The notes: generated by a model from the sequence alone, not told the origin. 64,000 nt of DNA from Nilaparvata lugens (GCF_014356525.2 NC_052506.1:25542372-25606371), one strand, 5' to 3'. Shown: positions 1-13,393, numbered from the stretch's first letter. Made by a program: numbers and translations.

Positions 1-338
1 ATTTTTAGATTTAATTGATTGGGAACTTTAAACTGTTTTTGAGGTTGGCCTTTTTCCCTATGCCTTATAACAAGTTACAAGAATAAGAACAATTTTTAAT
101 AATAAAAAAATGAATTATTGAAACATTTATTATTGAAATTTCATTATTAAAAAATCGAAAACCTGAATTTACATAATATCTGAACCAGAATATTGTTTTT
201 AAAAATCACAATGCATGATTTTGATATGAGCAGATTGGAATATTTCAAATGTACCGCCATAAAGACCCCACATAATGGCCGCTCCATAAGGAACACGAGT
301 GTCATGACCTGTATTTATAGATCTTGTTGGAATTATTG

Positions 339-497
339 AAATCAGCCATTGAGGAGGCAACCTATAAGATTATTACATACCAATGCCTTTGTAATCTATA
401 ATATTACAAATATATAGATATAATATCTCGTACTAAAATAACCCAATGGCGACCTTCAATTTCAAGTAAGAGCTATCATTGGGAAGGCATAGGCATT
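339..497. repeat. Interspersed repeat, copy 1 (inverted partner at 63746-63910)
   Basis: This stretch of about 160 bp, from ATTGAGGAGGCAACC to the AAGGCATAGGCATTG end, recurs in reverse complement at 63746-63910. It has no coding potential. It directly abuts the 5'-truncated Helitron fragment that follows. Confidence 0.7.
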
Positions 498-932
498 GTG
501 CGGGAGAATCAGCAGCAAGATTATATACCATTCAATTTCCCAGCAAGCTGCATTCAACTATAACTAAAACTACAAACTGCTGCACAACTAACCAAGCACA
601 TAGGAAGTCCATATTGAGATATAAATGTAAATACTGATTGTTGGATAATTTTCATAAAAATATAGTGCTTAAGATTAAGCTAAGGCTAAGCACACCTGAG
701 GAGGCGCGGCTTGGTGATACAAAGTGTTGATCTTATGGAGATTGCCTTATCACACCGTTCCATGCCATGCCCGACTCAGTGTGTGTGAGGTCTTCCATTC
801 AGACCAATAAGCAAGAAGCACCTGGATGCAAAATGCCGCTTGGCACCTCTTCAGGTGTGCATCCAGCTAAAGTTTGTCATGAGATGCATTAACTATTTGG
901 CGGTACTGTACGAAGTTCGCCGGGCCAGCTAG
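498..932 (+). mobile_element. Helitron 3' fragment (5'-truncated)
   Basis: This is a second copy of the last 435 bp of the element at 46791-47570. It starts at GGGAGAATCAGCAGC and ends at GCCGGGCCAGCTAG followed by T. It keeps the internal inverted pair GCACACCTGAGGAGG / CTTCAGGTGTGC. The CTAG terminus followed by T fits a Helitron 3' end. The 5' part is missing, replaced by the repeat at 339-497. Confidence 0.6.
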
Positions 933-1115
933 TATGAAAATAATATTAAGAATTGGTAATGAAAGTAATAAATTGGATGTAAAAGAAGAATTTTATATCT
1001 ATAAAACTGCAAAATTAAATAAGAATAATTTAATAACTTTCAACAAAAAAATAATGAATAAGAAATAAATTAATCATATGAAAATAAGCATAATGTTCTT
1101 ATTAAATTGTATCAA

Positions 1116-1249
1116 ATTTTTACTTTCCTTGCCCTATTACCATAGGTAAGGAAAGTATTGCTTTCCGAAAAAAATTAAGGTACCCCAATTTCTAAATTTC
1201 TATACGTTTCAAGGTCCCCTGAGTCCAAAAAAGTGGTTTTTAGGTATTG

Positions 1250-1330
<81 letters not shown>

Positions 1331-2005
1331 AGTGTATGTGCGTCTGTGTACACGATATCTCATCTCCCAATCAACGGAATGTTTTGAAATTTGGAACGTA
1401 AAGTCCTTACAATATGAGGATCCGACACGAACAATTTCGATCAAATGCAATTCAAGATGGCGGCTAAAATGGTGAAAATGTTGTCAAAAACAGGGTTTTT
1501 CGCGATTTTCTCGAAAACGGCCCCAACGATTTTGATTAAAGTTATACCTGAAAATAGTCATCGATAAGCTCTATCAACTGCCACAAAACCAATATCTGTA
1601 GAAATTTCAGGAGCTCCGCCCCATCTATGCAAAGTTTGATTTTAGATTCTCAATTATCAGGCTTCAGATAAAATTTAAACAAAAAGTTTCGAGTGGAAAA
1701 GATTGAGCATGAGAATCTCTACAATCAATGTTCAGTAACATTTTCACCTAAAATTGAAAATAAGCTCTAAACTCGAGAAAATGTGATTATCCAATTGCAA
1801 ACTGTTGGCAACTGTTGATTCTATGAAATGATTCACTATGAAGAGATAGCAGACCTCGTGTGTCTCCAGCGTTATTGCCCTGTCACCAGCTGGCTCAAAT
1901 CTTTGAATAGTAGACTTGTGATGCGCGGTAACACTAGCGTCAGGTGATCAATTTTCATAACGGCAAGGAAACTTGTGTAAGTGCGCCACACCAGATTTTT
2001 TTATT
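1116..2005 (-). repeat. Repeat family A, full copy with internal TG microsatellite
   Basis: This interspersed repeat of about 890 bp is also present at 15991-16869 (opposite orientation) and as a split copy at 20124-20385 plus 28049-28188. One end is a hairpin, ACTTTCCTT...AAGGAAAGT. The other end reads GTGTGGCGCACTCACAC in the opposite orientation. A (TG)n microsatellite lies at the same internal position in each full copy. No long terminal repeats and no coding ORF were seen. The class is unknown; a non-autonomous element that carries its own microsatellite seed is the best description. Confidence 0.7.
1252..1328. repeat. (TG)n microsatellite inside repeat A
   Basis: About 38 uninterrupted TG units sit at the conserved internal position of repeat family A. 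The ORF across it encodes only a Thr-His run and is not a gene. Confidence 0.98.
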
Positions 2006-4182
2006 AATTTTCCACATTTTCAACTTGAAAATGACCTGAGTTTGGTCGAAACTAGTTGTTGTAATATTTTAAATAATAAAGGGTACTTCAAGTTTCAATA
2101 TTGTATTATTAATGATTAGATTTTTATCAACTACCTTTATCAATTGAATAAAATGAAATAAAAATTATTTCCCTAGAAAGGACGTTACAGAAGAAAAAAC
2201 AAAGATGAAGAGTCATGTGCATATTGAAAATTCAATATTGAATCAAGTTGAAAAAATGGAATATGAGTTTTTGGCTGAAAACAGTTCATACTGTTCTTCC
2301 ACTGTGGATTCGATTCATGATACTAAGGATACTTGTATTACTGTGGCGGTATTGTAAAACTGAATGTAATGCATATATCAGTCGAATAAATGAATTATCA
2401 GTGCTGTTTTACACTAACCGTATCATTTATTCTAGGATAAAAATGAGTGTTATATAATTGGGTGATGACGTGAAAAGTGAGGATTTGAGGCACTTTTGAT
2501 AGATCTGCAATAAAATTTCCAATCGGAGATTATTAATTGAGGAAAGGACCGTGAATAGCAGAACATTTCGAATCTGTAACTGTTGATTTTTAGTGATTCT
2601 TGTAAGCATTGTCAGCTGGAAGCTGTGTATTGATTGAATTAGGATTATTTATTGAAGGTGTAGGAAAGAGTGGAGAAATTTCCTTGAAAGCTTTCTGTGA
2701 GATAATTTTTGCACAGAGACTAATAAAAGAATGATTTTTAAATTATTGCATTGAAATATGAACTCCATAAGCTTCAGACTCATGAATCGTTTTTGAGGAA
2801 AAGATAAAAGAAATATATTCATATAAAATGAATAAGTAATGAATTCATATGATATTTCAATGAATCTCATTCTATTTGTAAAATTGATGCCCCCCAAAAC
2901 ATTTTCTATCCAATTATTGAACTTGTAGCTAACCTTTCTTAGTTTTAATATAACCCTCGAATTTTTCTTTTCAATTTTGATGTTGAAATTGCATATATTA
3001 TTCAGAATCGCGCATCTTTTAGGCATAATAGAATATAAAGTACCCATTTCTGTGTTTAAAATCGGCCAAATATTGCTTGGTATGTCTCTTCATAATCTGT
3101 CAACTTTGATTCCATTTAACCTTGTGTGATTGGGGTGCTCTTTTTTTCTTTCAATATTTTATTTCTTGGAAGCAGCTAAACCGTTTAAATAGGTCACTTT
3201 TACAGGATTTTGATTAAAAATTTCACATCAAAAATGTTTAATTATGTGACTAGGATGATGAATTATTGAAAGTTCAATTGAATTTTGTTGATCTATTATA
3301 GCTCAAACCTCTAAACAGCTTTTTGCATTAAAATATTCAATTTTTCACTATGAGGCTTGGGCGTTGAATTGATAATTAACTCCTTGTTGATTTAAAACTC
3401 TCTGAACTATTGCACAGTTTCTTGCATTAAATCCAGTTTTCACTATGTGGCTAGGATGTTGAATTAAAAGTTGGTTTTAATCTTTTAGGTATGTCGCATT
3501 GATTAGTTGATGAACAGAAAGAAGCAGTGCTGAAAAAGCACACTCACAAGGAAATGTGAGAAGGCAACAAACATCTTCGCTCTCGTTTGCTGCATTGGAA
3601 ATGCGAACAAGTATTTGCCCCAAACATCTATCAGCTAAGAGACTGTACAACTTGAGATCAAACACTTAGGAAGTTGTTGAAACTAGTGGTTTGGATTTGT
3701 GCTTTTGAGAACTCAATCATAACACAGCATATAGTTTGACACACCTGTAACACTAGAAACGATTTTTTCAATTGGAAAGGGGGGAAGTGTTAGTTGAGCT
3801 AACAATCTTATCCATCTTTATTAGACATAAGACACAATTGAACCTAAATGACACAGTATTTAGTGTTAGAAGATAACTGAAACTAGGATAGGTCTTTTCA
3901 CTTGTAAAGGGGTTTCTTCAAAATTGATTTGAAGAATCAATTATTTTTAAGAAGAAGGTGAAGGTTCTGAAGTTTGGTACAGTTTGACATAACTAAATCT
4001 AGAAACGTTTTTTTTATAATAATTCGATTGAATGAGAGACTGTTGACAAGTGAGACCTGAGTTGGCAATCAGTTACTAAACAGTTGAGGTTTAAGATAAA
4101 GAATACTTTGTTATTTGTTAGGTTTTTGAAATAATGTAAAAGTGTTGGTGGTGAGAGCAGTTTGTGAGAGCATCAGTTTGTC
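2006..4182. other. Upstream flank of the Wnt gene, no gene seen
   Basis: AT-rich noncoding sequence. The notable structure is a set of degenerate repeats: around 3230-3470 the phrase CACTATG(A/T)GGCT(A/T)GG followed by a TTGAATT-type motif recurs about three times. From 3700 to 4030 phrases of the type AACACTAGAAACGATTTTTT recur. The promoter and 5' UTR of the Wnt gene should lie here, but no core promoter could be assigned. Confidence 0.5.
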
Positions 4183-5385
4183 ATGAGCTGTAACAGTAGA
4201 ACCGTTGTTCAGTCGATTGTTGTACTATGTGTGGTGGTGGTGGGGGTGGAGTGCGGGGGAGTGGTGGGGGGTGGTGCCCCGGGGCCCAACTGGATGTACC
4301 TGGGGGTGACGGGGGTTGGTCCGCCCATGCAACGCAACCCAGCTGCCGGAGGACCCGAGACAGACGACGCCGAGACGGCCGAAGCCAAAGCGGTCTGCAG
4401 CGCCATCCCGGGACTAGTCGCGCAACAAGTTGATGTGTGTTTAGACCACCCTGACACTATAAGGTCGGTAGCAGACGGGGCTCGGCGAGCGATAGACGAG
4501 TGTCAGCACCAGTTTCGGAACGAAAGGTGGAACTGTTCGACGGGAGGAACGGAGGACCAGAGTGTGTTCGGGTATGTGTTGGAGCGTGGCAGTAAGGAGA
4601 CGGCGTTCGTGTACGCGGTGACTAGTGCGGGCGTCGTGTACGCGGTGACGCACGCGTGCAGCTCGGGGAACCTCACGGAGTGTAATTGTGACGTGGGGAA
4701 ACAGGGACAGACCACGCCTGAAGGGTGGAAGTGGGGCGGATGTAGTGACAACCTCCAGTACGGCATCCAGTTCGCGCGCCGGTTCGTCGACGCCCCCGAA
4801 CGCATCAAACCCTCCACCGCCGTCACCGCCAAGGCGAAGCGCGCCTGGAGTGTGCGCACACGCATGAACATACACAACAACGAGGTGGGCCGACAAACGG
4901 TGGCCACGCTCATGCGAGTCCAGTGTCGGTGTCACGGTGTGTCAGGATCCTGCGAGCTGAAAACCTGTTGGAAAACTATGCCGTCTTTCGACGAGGTGGG
5001 CGATCTCCTCAAACGCAAGTACCGCACAGCCGTACAAGTCAACCGAGGATCCATTCTAGGCGTTAGTCACAACAAACGCGGCCGTCCCCGTCGCAAGCGG
5101 AAGGCCAAACGCCGTATCCCACTCGCCAAAGCGGACCTGGTGCACATCCACAAGTCCCCCGACTACTGTGTGCATGACCCCAACCGAGGCATCCTCGGCA
5201 CGCAGGGTCGGGTCTGCAACAAGACGTCCAACGGACCCGATTCGTGCGACCTGCTCTGCTGTGGGCGTGGCTACAACACTCAGGTCATTAAGCGCGTCGA
5301 GCGGTGTCACTGCAAGTTCGTCTGGTGCTGCTACGTCAAGTGCAAGACCTGCGAAACGCTTATCGATCAGCACACCTGCAAGTAG
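4183..5385 (+). CDS. Wnt16: Wnt ligand, Wnt16 subfamily, single coding exon
   Basis: This is a secreted, lipid-modified Wnt signal that would bind Frizzled/LRP receptors. The 400-residue ORF opens with a signal peptide (hydrophobic run near residues 8-23) followed by a Gly-rich, poorly conserved N-terminus. From Cys72 on there are 24 cysteines, the number expected for a complete Wnt domain. The acylation site lies in CHGVSGSC, with Ser254 the expected palmitoleoylated residue. N-glycosylation sequons start at Asn117, Asn163 and Asn346. The basic stretch 298-311, followed by IPLAKADLVHIHKSPDYC and the CCGRGYNT and WCCYVKC blocks, matches Wnt16 better than any other subfamily I recall. The ATG at 4183 is chosen because it places the signal peptide first. 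The coding block is GC-rich in AT-rich surroundings and has no intron, which is unusual for a Wnt gene. Confidence 0.93.
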   Translation: MSCNSRTVVQSIVVLCVVVVGVECGGVVGGGAPGPNWMYLGVTGVGPPMQRNPAAGGPETDDAETAEAKAVCSAIPGLVAQQVDVCLDHPDTIRSVADGARRAIDECQHQFRNERWNCSTGGTEDQSVFGYVLERGSKETAFVYAVTSAGVVYAVTHACSSGNLTECNCDVGKQGQTTPEGWKWGGCSDNLQYGIQFARRFVDAPERIKPSTAVTAKAKRAWSVRTRMNIHNNEVGRQTVATLMRVQCRCHGVSGSCELKTCWKTMPSFDEVGDLLKRKYRTAVQVNRGSILGVSHNKRGRPRRKRKAKRRIPLAKADLVHIHKSPDYCVHDPNRGILGTQGRVCNKTSNGPDSCDLLCCGRGYNTQVIKRVERCHCKFVWCCYVKCKTCETLIDQHTCK

Positions 5386-8300
5386 ATCAATGCCAAAATT
5401 ATCAATTACTATGAGAGTATCAGTACAAAGATTTGAGTGAGAATACTCATCCGGAATTGAAAGCTTGTAGATAAAGTAGCATTGATGAAAATTTGATTGT
5501 ATCAGTACAAAAGTAAGTGGCTATACTCATCCGAAATTGAAAGTTTGGAGATCAAGTAGCAATGAAGGAAAATTGTTCTAAAAATTTGATTTCTTTCAAT
5601 TAATTTTTTTGAGTAGAAGAATATATCAAAAACTAAACTAAGAATATCGATTTTAAAAATTATTAGTCAAGGGTAGATGTGAACCCTTACAAATTTCTTT
5701 GATATTTAAAAATATTGTATCAAGAACTAATTAATAATATCGATTCTAAAAATTATTGGCCAAGTATTGATGCATGATGAATGACAGTGTTTTCTAAACA
5801 TATAGATTCTCATTAAAATTTGAGTATCGTTGAAAAGGGTAGTTGTGAACCCTCACACACTGAGAGCCCAGCCACACAGAGAGCGATTTGCGATCCTTAC
5901 GGGGATATAGATGAACATATCTAAGATATAGATTCCTTCAGGATTACAGACTCGGTCTCTGTGTAACCGGGCCCTTACTTTCTACCATGTTTTACAATAT
6001 CGTATCTTGAATGTGTATTTATCCAATTATTCTTTTTAATACATACAAATGTATCTCAATTTAATTAAAAATTAAAACTATTGTGCGACGGTAGAACCGA
6101 CCCCATTTTAAAATATTTTATACGAGAAGATGTGCACATCTAGATTTGAAAGAAAATTAGGGTGAAACCTTGAACCTTGCTTTAGTATGAGAATATATTC
6201 TCATTCAAAACTACAACATTGGTGGTTAAAATTTTACAAACTTTGTAAATATCTTGCCAATTGATTATTTCCATTTTGATTGTTAATCTAAGGCTATACG
6301 CTCTCATCCAAAACATTGCTTAAGGTCAGTTGAACTTTTAATAATGTTGTTATTATTATTCAATAGATATAGAAGTTCACGTCTAAAACAGAAAATTCAG
6401 ATTTAGTTGAACATTATATCCTGTAAAGTTATAGATTCAAAGATGTGGAATTTATAGACTATTTTTAGAGCCACCAATGCTGAACAATTATCTTTATTTT
6501 CAAGGATAGTTCACTCTTCCTATTTTTCTTGAATTCCATTTTTATGTTAGAAAAAAATGTATTGTCCTAGTATGAGCCTCGGCAACTACCTCTAGATTGA
6601 GTAAAATACTTCATTTTTTAAATCTATTGATTTCATAAATAGTTTTGTATCAAAACGAAAAATAACCTACATATTATTTTATGTATTTTTTAGATCATCT
6701 CACAGATGTAGAATCTGGTAAAATAATTTATTTCCTATGAATTTACTGAAGAAGTATTATTATTTCATGACAACATGAACACTCATTACTGGTTGTATCA
6801 TATTGAATTTTCTCAATATTGAGTATGAATGTGTTGTATGGTGGGTATTTTCTCCATTTTATTCGTATTTTAATTGCGGTGCGAAGACGAAGAGTATTCT
6901 TTATCATTCCCAATAATATGAGTATTATTATTATTATCATCCTCGTATGCAGTATTATTGTCTTGAGGGAAGCAAAAACTTATTTAGTTCTCCCTACTTC
7001 ATTTTTAGGTTTCCGTGATTCTATTTAACCCGATAAATGTATTCCTGATTCTATTAAGAGCTTTTGTGCAAGTATTGAGTGAGATGGTTAATAAATTCTA
7101 TATTTACAAGCAAAAACATCCTTCTACTACAGTTTTTAATGTTGACTAAGGAATAGTGGTCCTATATCAACGCTAACATTATATCTAGATATCAGAATAT
7201 TATTAAAATTATATTCGGATGAAGAGTTTATTTATTTTACCTTTTTGTAGTTTAGAGTAGATTGTTTTGAATTATAAATATTCTATTCTTCAATAATGAT
7301 GTATTATTAGATCCCCTTATTTGATAAATTTCCATATAGTTGTCATAGATATTTTCACAATGTTTTGTTTTCAACAAGACCAATTTACAATAACGTTATT
7401 AATATTGGTTCCTTTAAATGTTGAATACAATGTACAACACTTGGCCTTCATACCTGCATGTACACAAGTCTCACTAGATGTCAAACACCATTTATTCTCA
7501 ATTAACTTCATCAGTTATCATAGTTGTATATAATGCCATATTTTTGTAGACTGTTATTGTAGTTTTAAAGCAGATTCTGTTCTCAATAAGTTATGTCAAA
7601 TGTTGATATTGTAAATGTTTCAATATATTATTTTTGTACATAAGAAAAAATGATAATGCACTAACAATATGCCTCTTCCATTAAGCTATCTAATCATTGC
7701 AGTAACTCATTTCTTTTTAAAATAAGTGGTGATTTGTATTAAATGTTTTCATGTTTCCGTCAAGTCGATATCAGAAATAGAAATGATCAAAAATCGTTCT
7801 CACAATTCAATAGGAATAAGTTAAAGTAATATAAATTGATAGTTCAACGTATCTAAACATCACATTTTAAGAATGAATGCATTTTAGCTAGAGATTTGAC
7901 TTGAAATACTTTTTTGAAAGCATTTTTATGTGAGAATATAGGCTACTCCTTTTATTATACTCTTCTGATCAACAACTATAATGCTAAAGCAGCAACAACA
8001 GATCAACTTTGTAAACTGTTGAAAATTTCTATGCTTAAACAAGTAAACTACCTCTTGATTAGATAGTAATTTCACGATTCAAGTTTTTCTCCAGTTGTAA
8101 AATCCCATTAAAAACTCATTTTGTGCAATAAGCAATTTTTTTAAAGTGGTGAAAGTGTGAGTGTTAAAAATAGATGTTATGAAGAAAATGCCTCCATTAA
8201 TAAACTAGCCAGCAATATTTCAAAGTACATCTACAGATTTTAAATGACATTTGTTGATATAAGCCTCTATCTTGATTGTCTATCAAAGTGACATTTAACC

Positions 8301-8930
8301 CAGCTACATTTGGACTGTTGTATAGATTAGAATTGGAACCGTTTTGGGTTTTAGCCTGTGGTACTTTTCTAGAAGTTGTATAATTCTGAATGATTGAATA
8401 AATAAAGCTATGATGTATTTGTAATAATGTTCACATTTTATGCGCATATGAACTAATTACGCTTTTAGTGTAAGAGGGAAAATTATCATCACATGAAATA
8501 CCATTTTTCAAATAAGTAAGATATTCTATGTTAATCTGTATCAGAATAATATACAGAAAAGTACTCTATTATTAAGTATGAAATTAGTATTATTATGAGA
8601 TTCCTAGAGAAGCCACTATTATTGACAAAATTATGAAATCATTTCTATTCACAAGTTCTGTAAATGATTACCTGTTTTAGTTCGTTGAATTGCAATATGG
8701 TATTTTTTGTACCACTACTTTTGAACATGCGGTTAAATATTTTGGATAACACGTTTTTAACTCTCTAATCAATGAATATGACTCTTTTCACAATATCTTC
8801 TTTTTTGTTAAAAATAGCTAGTGCCTTCCGTGATTTTGTATTACTGTCAACTATTTTTTTTTTGTTCTCTATATAATATTTGTGTTATTTTCATATTATT
8901 TGTTCATACTATTTTCAAAAGCTGTACTAC
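5386..8930. other. Wnt 3' flank/UTR, degenerate tandem duplications, no gene seen
   Basis: Two small tandem duplications directly follow the stop codon: the TATCAGTACAAA...ATACTCATCCG unit at about 5412 and 5497, and the ATATCGATTNTAAAAATTATT unit at about 5645 and 5730. The rest is AT-rich. An overlapping AATAAATAAA at 8397-8406 is one possible polyadenylation signal, but it lies 3 kb from the stop and AATAAA-like words are common here. ORFs in this stretch are short and unconvincing. Confidence 0.5.
5863..5978. mobile_element. Short MITE-like inverted repeat
   Basis: The left end AGCCCAGCCACACAGAGAGCG and the right end CTCTGTGTAACCGGGCCCTT are imperfect inverted repeats about 115 bp apart. 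This is a typical small non-autonomous DNA transposon layout. Confidence 0.45.
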
Positions 8931-8932
8931 TA

Positions 8933-9293
8933 TAGTGAGGTCCACGTTACAATGGCAGTGTGTGATTTGCAATGGTGTTGCTATCCTTGTCTACCATTCA
9001 ACAAAGCAGATGGCGCTATCTCTTTTACGCTTTGCGATGTTGCCACATCGTTTATCAACAATGTAGAAATTCAACTAATTGACAAAATATTTAATCTCAA
9101 TCATGACAATTTATTATTACATCTTTAAAAAATATATTTTCTTGACAAATAAAATATGATTAACTTTTTCAACAATAATGAACAGTTGAATTCATCAGAT
9201 GTACCAGTATCAGCTGTTTGGGTGGCAAGGCTGAGATCTAGCAACGCTTTTCTCCTATCTTCCTACACTGCCATTATAACGTGGACCTCACTA
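8933..9293. mobile_element. mariner-type MITE, copy 1 (TA target duplication)
   Basis: The 361-bp element begins TAGTGAGGTCCACGTTA and ends with its inverted repeat TAACGTGGACCTCACTA, flanked by TA on both sides. Inverted ends of about 30 bp include the shared ATGGCAGT. A second copy lies at 13394-13788. ORFs across it are accidental. Confidence 0.85.
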
Positions 9294-9295
9294 TA

Positions 9296-12200
9296 GTAAT
9301 CAATCCTTGACTGGGTTAATTTCAACTAATTATTTAGAAATGCATCGCATCGTTGTTTTTTAGATTGAAATGTTCTAATAAGCTATACTGTAAAAGTGTT
9401 CAATATTTGCGTAATGAGCACAAACACTAATGTCCACTATTAATATGGTTGTATTTCCCAATTTGTAATCAGTATTTATTATTGGTCTGCAATTGTATCG
9501 TTCCTAGATTCATTCTATTTAGTTTAGACTTACATATATTTTGTACAAATTAAAATAATTGATCATATTTTGCATTTATTTGGTAAAATTATTTGCAGCT
9601 CAATTTACAAGCTGTTGTTCTAATACCTTGCCTTTTTATTTTACATTTTTCACCTTCTTGCCAGACTTTTGCAATTTATTATCCTACTTTTTTTAGTTTA
9701 GTTTAAAATATTTTAAGAGTTGAAACTCCATGTAGCAATTTTTATATTTAGTTTTCATCCAGGAGTTTACACAATATTCATATACAAATATTTCAATAAC
9801 TATAACATTAATCTAGAATAGTTTACTCTATTTAGATGGGCCTTTTGCCTGAGCCATTTTATGAGCTTTAAATATTGACAATCCCTCAACCTTGTTCCTA
9901 AACAATACCTTGCGCAATATATTATATATTCGAATATTGTAGATAATTATCAACATTTTGGTTGTGAACTTTTATTTTAGTCTGCTTCATTGCAATTATT
10001 GTGTCATCGATTGAAATTTCACTAGAAGTCTAGTACTGATTGTGAGACTAATGTAGGCTCTCACTGTAATGCTATCATCTTGTAATTTGTATATTATTCA
10101 GGAGTTTGTACGCTGTAACTGAGTAAATTTTGATATTGTATAGAATTTGCAATTTGGTACGTATAGATAGTTTGAAAAAACATGTTAGAAGTTTTGATGG
10201 TGAGTGTTTGATTTTACAAGTTTGTTTGAAATTTATATTAAATATGATTTGCTATTGTGAAAATTTCAATACACTATAAGTATTGGATTAGAAGTGTTTC
10301 TGATATTATTTTTCAATTTTCATTTTTAAATAACTTTTTGTTTAATAGTAATAAGCTTATCTAAAAAATTAAAGAATCAGTTTCAGTTTTTATTCTAAAT
10401 TTCTCTTGATAAACTTTACCTTTCTGTAGTTAGGTACATATTTTTAGTTTTTATTATTGTGGAAATCGTCCTGTAATGTCTGCAAGAATGGAGGTTGATA
10501 CATCAATTATTATAAATTAGTGTTAATTTGGAACAAACTCGAGCAAAATCTCTCTATCTTATTTAGATAACAAACTTTAAATTCTGTCATATCACCAATA
10601 TTATGTGCATTTATACATGATTTTGTGTAAATGATTTACACTTTTCAACAATAGATTTAATTTGAATCTTTATGAGAACATTTTTTTCACGATAGTTTTA
10701 GGCTTCTTTCTATGTCATTAGAAAATTTCGATAATTTATTATTAATTGTCTAGCATTGAGAGAAAGTTTCTGTTAGAAATGATGTGCTAGTACTCGCATT
10801 AACTTTTATCATTTTTTCAATACAAATCACATATGAATATATAAATTCATACAATGTATAGACATACATAATATTTTAAAGAAACACACAGGACACACTA
10901 AATACTTTTGAACGTCCATTTTGTCCAAATATTTCCAATTCTGGAAATAAGATGAATAAAATTATCTAGAGTAGAATCAATGATACTCCATGTTATTACT
11001 TGAAATATTTTATAAAGCTATTCTATAGTCTGATGTATTATAGTGGATAAGACATTCTATACTAGAAATGCAATCAATGCATGTAGAATAAGTTTATCTT
11101 TTTTCACATACTTTATTCCACAGGCGAGTCTTTTTATTGCACATTCTAATGCTACACTATTTATCCAAAAAATACAACAATAATACAGATTGTTTCATGT
11201 ATCTCTTGTATCATCTACTATCATAAAAATACAAGAAAATTCAACACAATATCAATAAAATGACTGTTTTGAAATTAATGAAATCGGTTCACAGGACTTT
11301 TTTCATTAAATGATATTAACTTACATTATTATAATGATTGATGACAACTGGTTTGTACAGGATTATACTTTGAACAATTCAAATTCTGCAACTGATTCAC
11401 TGCCTTCCGAGATTATAGGTAGAATTCAAATTGCATTTGAAAACATCAAACTGCCATAAAATCTCAATTCTATTGTTTTATCATTGTCTTGAATGTAAAA
11501 TAATGTTGAAAAAGTCAGTATTAAATCTCATTTGAAAACTATTCCAATTTATAGGCGCATTGGCAGCAACTTTGAATATTTCAAATAGGAATAATGTTTA
11601 AAATCTGAACCATAAAATTATCAGACTTATCAACTTATCTGAGCAATTAGTTTATTGGTTTCAGTTGATGAGTAATAAATAGATATAAAATACAAAACGT
11701 ATTTGATTCTGGTTTTTTCAATATTTGTGTTGAATTATATTTATAATTAGAGTGTGAATTTAAGTATGGATTAATTGAAATATATTTTGATGCGAGCTTC
11801 CATGAGGTTTTGTAAAATAATACTAAAAGGTATTATTTTTTGTGTATAATCATACATAATTTACTGTGAAAAATATTTGAAAAATGTAAATTTATTCCAA
11901 GTTCAATATTTAAAAAAGTATTTTTAACATTTCCGTAATCAATTTCAGCTATACTTTCATCCATTCACTCGTCTCTCGTTATATCTGACGACATGCAATT
12001 TCCAAATAAATATAAATTCTAGAAACTCTCTTATTGATAAGCATAATTAAGAAGAGAAGTATAATCAAATAATCATTGATAAATATACGATCTTGAATGA
12101 ATATTCTGTTTACAACAATGCACAATTTGATATTAAATCCATCCACATACTCAATTTTCACTGGTGTTGCATAAAATCGTCCATCTGATGTGAATCATCA

Positions 12201-12976
12201 CTGTATGTACAAACTTAATCAGAACAAATTCCAGTACTAAAATATTATTTTATTAGAAGACTGTATTTTGTTGATTAGTGTTCGACGAAATATATTTATT
12301 TTTACTATTAGAAGAATTGTTTAATGTATTTGTAGAATGATTGAGAATATAGCAAGGTTCTCTGAAAGCAGTAGCATTTATTGTTTCGGACTCACACAAG
12401 ATGCATTTTATAAGCTTTACTAACTGATCACAAAATACCTCGTTCAAATAATCATAGATTTCTGTAAGTTACATAAGCATGTGTAATCACATTCCTCAAC
12501 ACAGAAAATTATTATTGTAAAATATATTATTATATTAAATATTATACACACTATTACGCTATAATAAACAATATAATGTACCTCCTACTTATAGTGTTAT
12601 ACTTTGAATATTATTAATCATTAATTATGTAATAATAATGGTAACTTATAAGTATGTGATCAAAACAGGGTTATGTGTGGTCAAATTCTGAATGTTTTTA
12701 ATATTTATATTTGTAAGTAGATGATACTTTCACTTATTAGTGAAGTTTATGAGTTGAAAATAAAGTATATCAAACTCAAGTGTTTTATTCATTCTATCAT
12801 ATATATTTCAAATTTATCCTCTACCTACCAACTATTTCTGAAATTTCTGTCTAAAAGGCACTAATGCTCTCTATTATACTATTACTATTACTATTAAAAT
12901 ATCAGGCTATCAATAATCATAACAGAATTTGGAGGTATAGATTGAGATATTATTGGAATATTAATGCTATTATTAC
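9296..12976. other. AT-rich intergenic stretch, nothing recognised
   Basis: No ORF with recognisable content, no RNA gene and no clear repeat boundaries were found. The short minus-strand ORFs at 11979-12161 and 12253-12447 look random. Confidence 0.6.
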
Positions 12977-13086
12977 GGCCGGTTTCACAGAACACGTAGC
13001 TATTGAATCTGATAAACTATTGAAACTATATTAATTCTATAGTTTTAAGGGTTCATTAGATTAATAATTATCCTAAAAACCGGGCC
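12977..13086. mobile_element. Small MITE-like element
   Basis: The ends GGCCGGTTTCACAGAAC and CTAAAAACCGGGCC form an imperfect inverted repeat about 110 bp apart. Confidence 0.4.
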
Positions 13087-13393
13087 TATATGTGTAGTAA
13101 GTACAATACCGTACTACAGTAAAAAGTCATGGATTCCACTTTTCTTGAAAAAAGCTATTTTTTCTTGAATGTTAACAAATTACATGAGAATTTACTCCAA
13201 GATGAACCAAAAACTTTTTAATAATTAATTTACACAGACTTACAAAAACCTTGATTAATTTATACATTCACACTGCTACGGTATAACATACCTGGTGAGA
13301 AACGACGCAAATCTCAAAATTTATCTTTTGGGTTGCCCGAATTTTCTATCACTCTGTAGATTCTTCATAAGATTTGGAACTACTACAGTAGGT

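Noticed and set aside
1175..1450. 91-codon minus-strand ORF with a Thr-His run
   Set aside because: Translation of the (TG)n microsatellite and repeat A flanks; repeated in other copies.
4209..4935. Long antisense ORFs inside the Wnt gene (82, 164 and 136 codons)
   Set aside because: Shadows of a GC-rich coding region; no recognisable content.
8821..9128. Two overlapping ORFs of about 80 codons
   Set aside because: They lie across a MITE with clear TA-flanked inverted ends.
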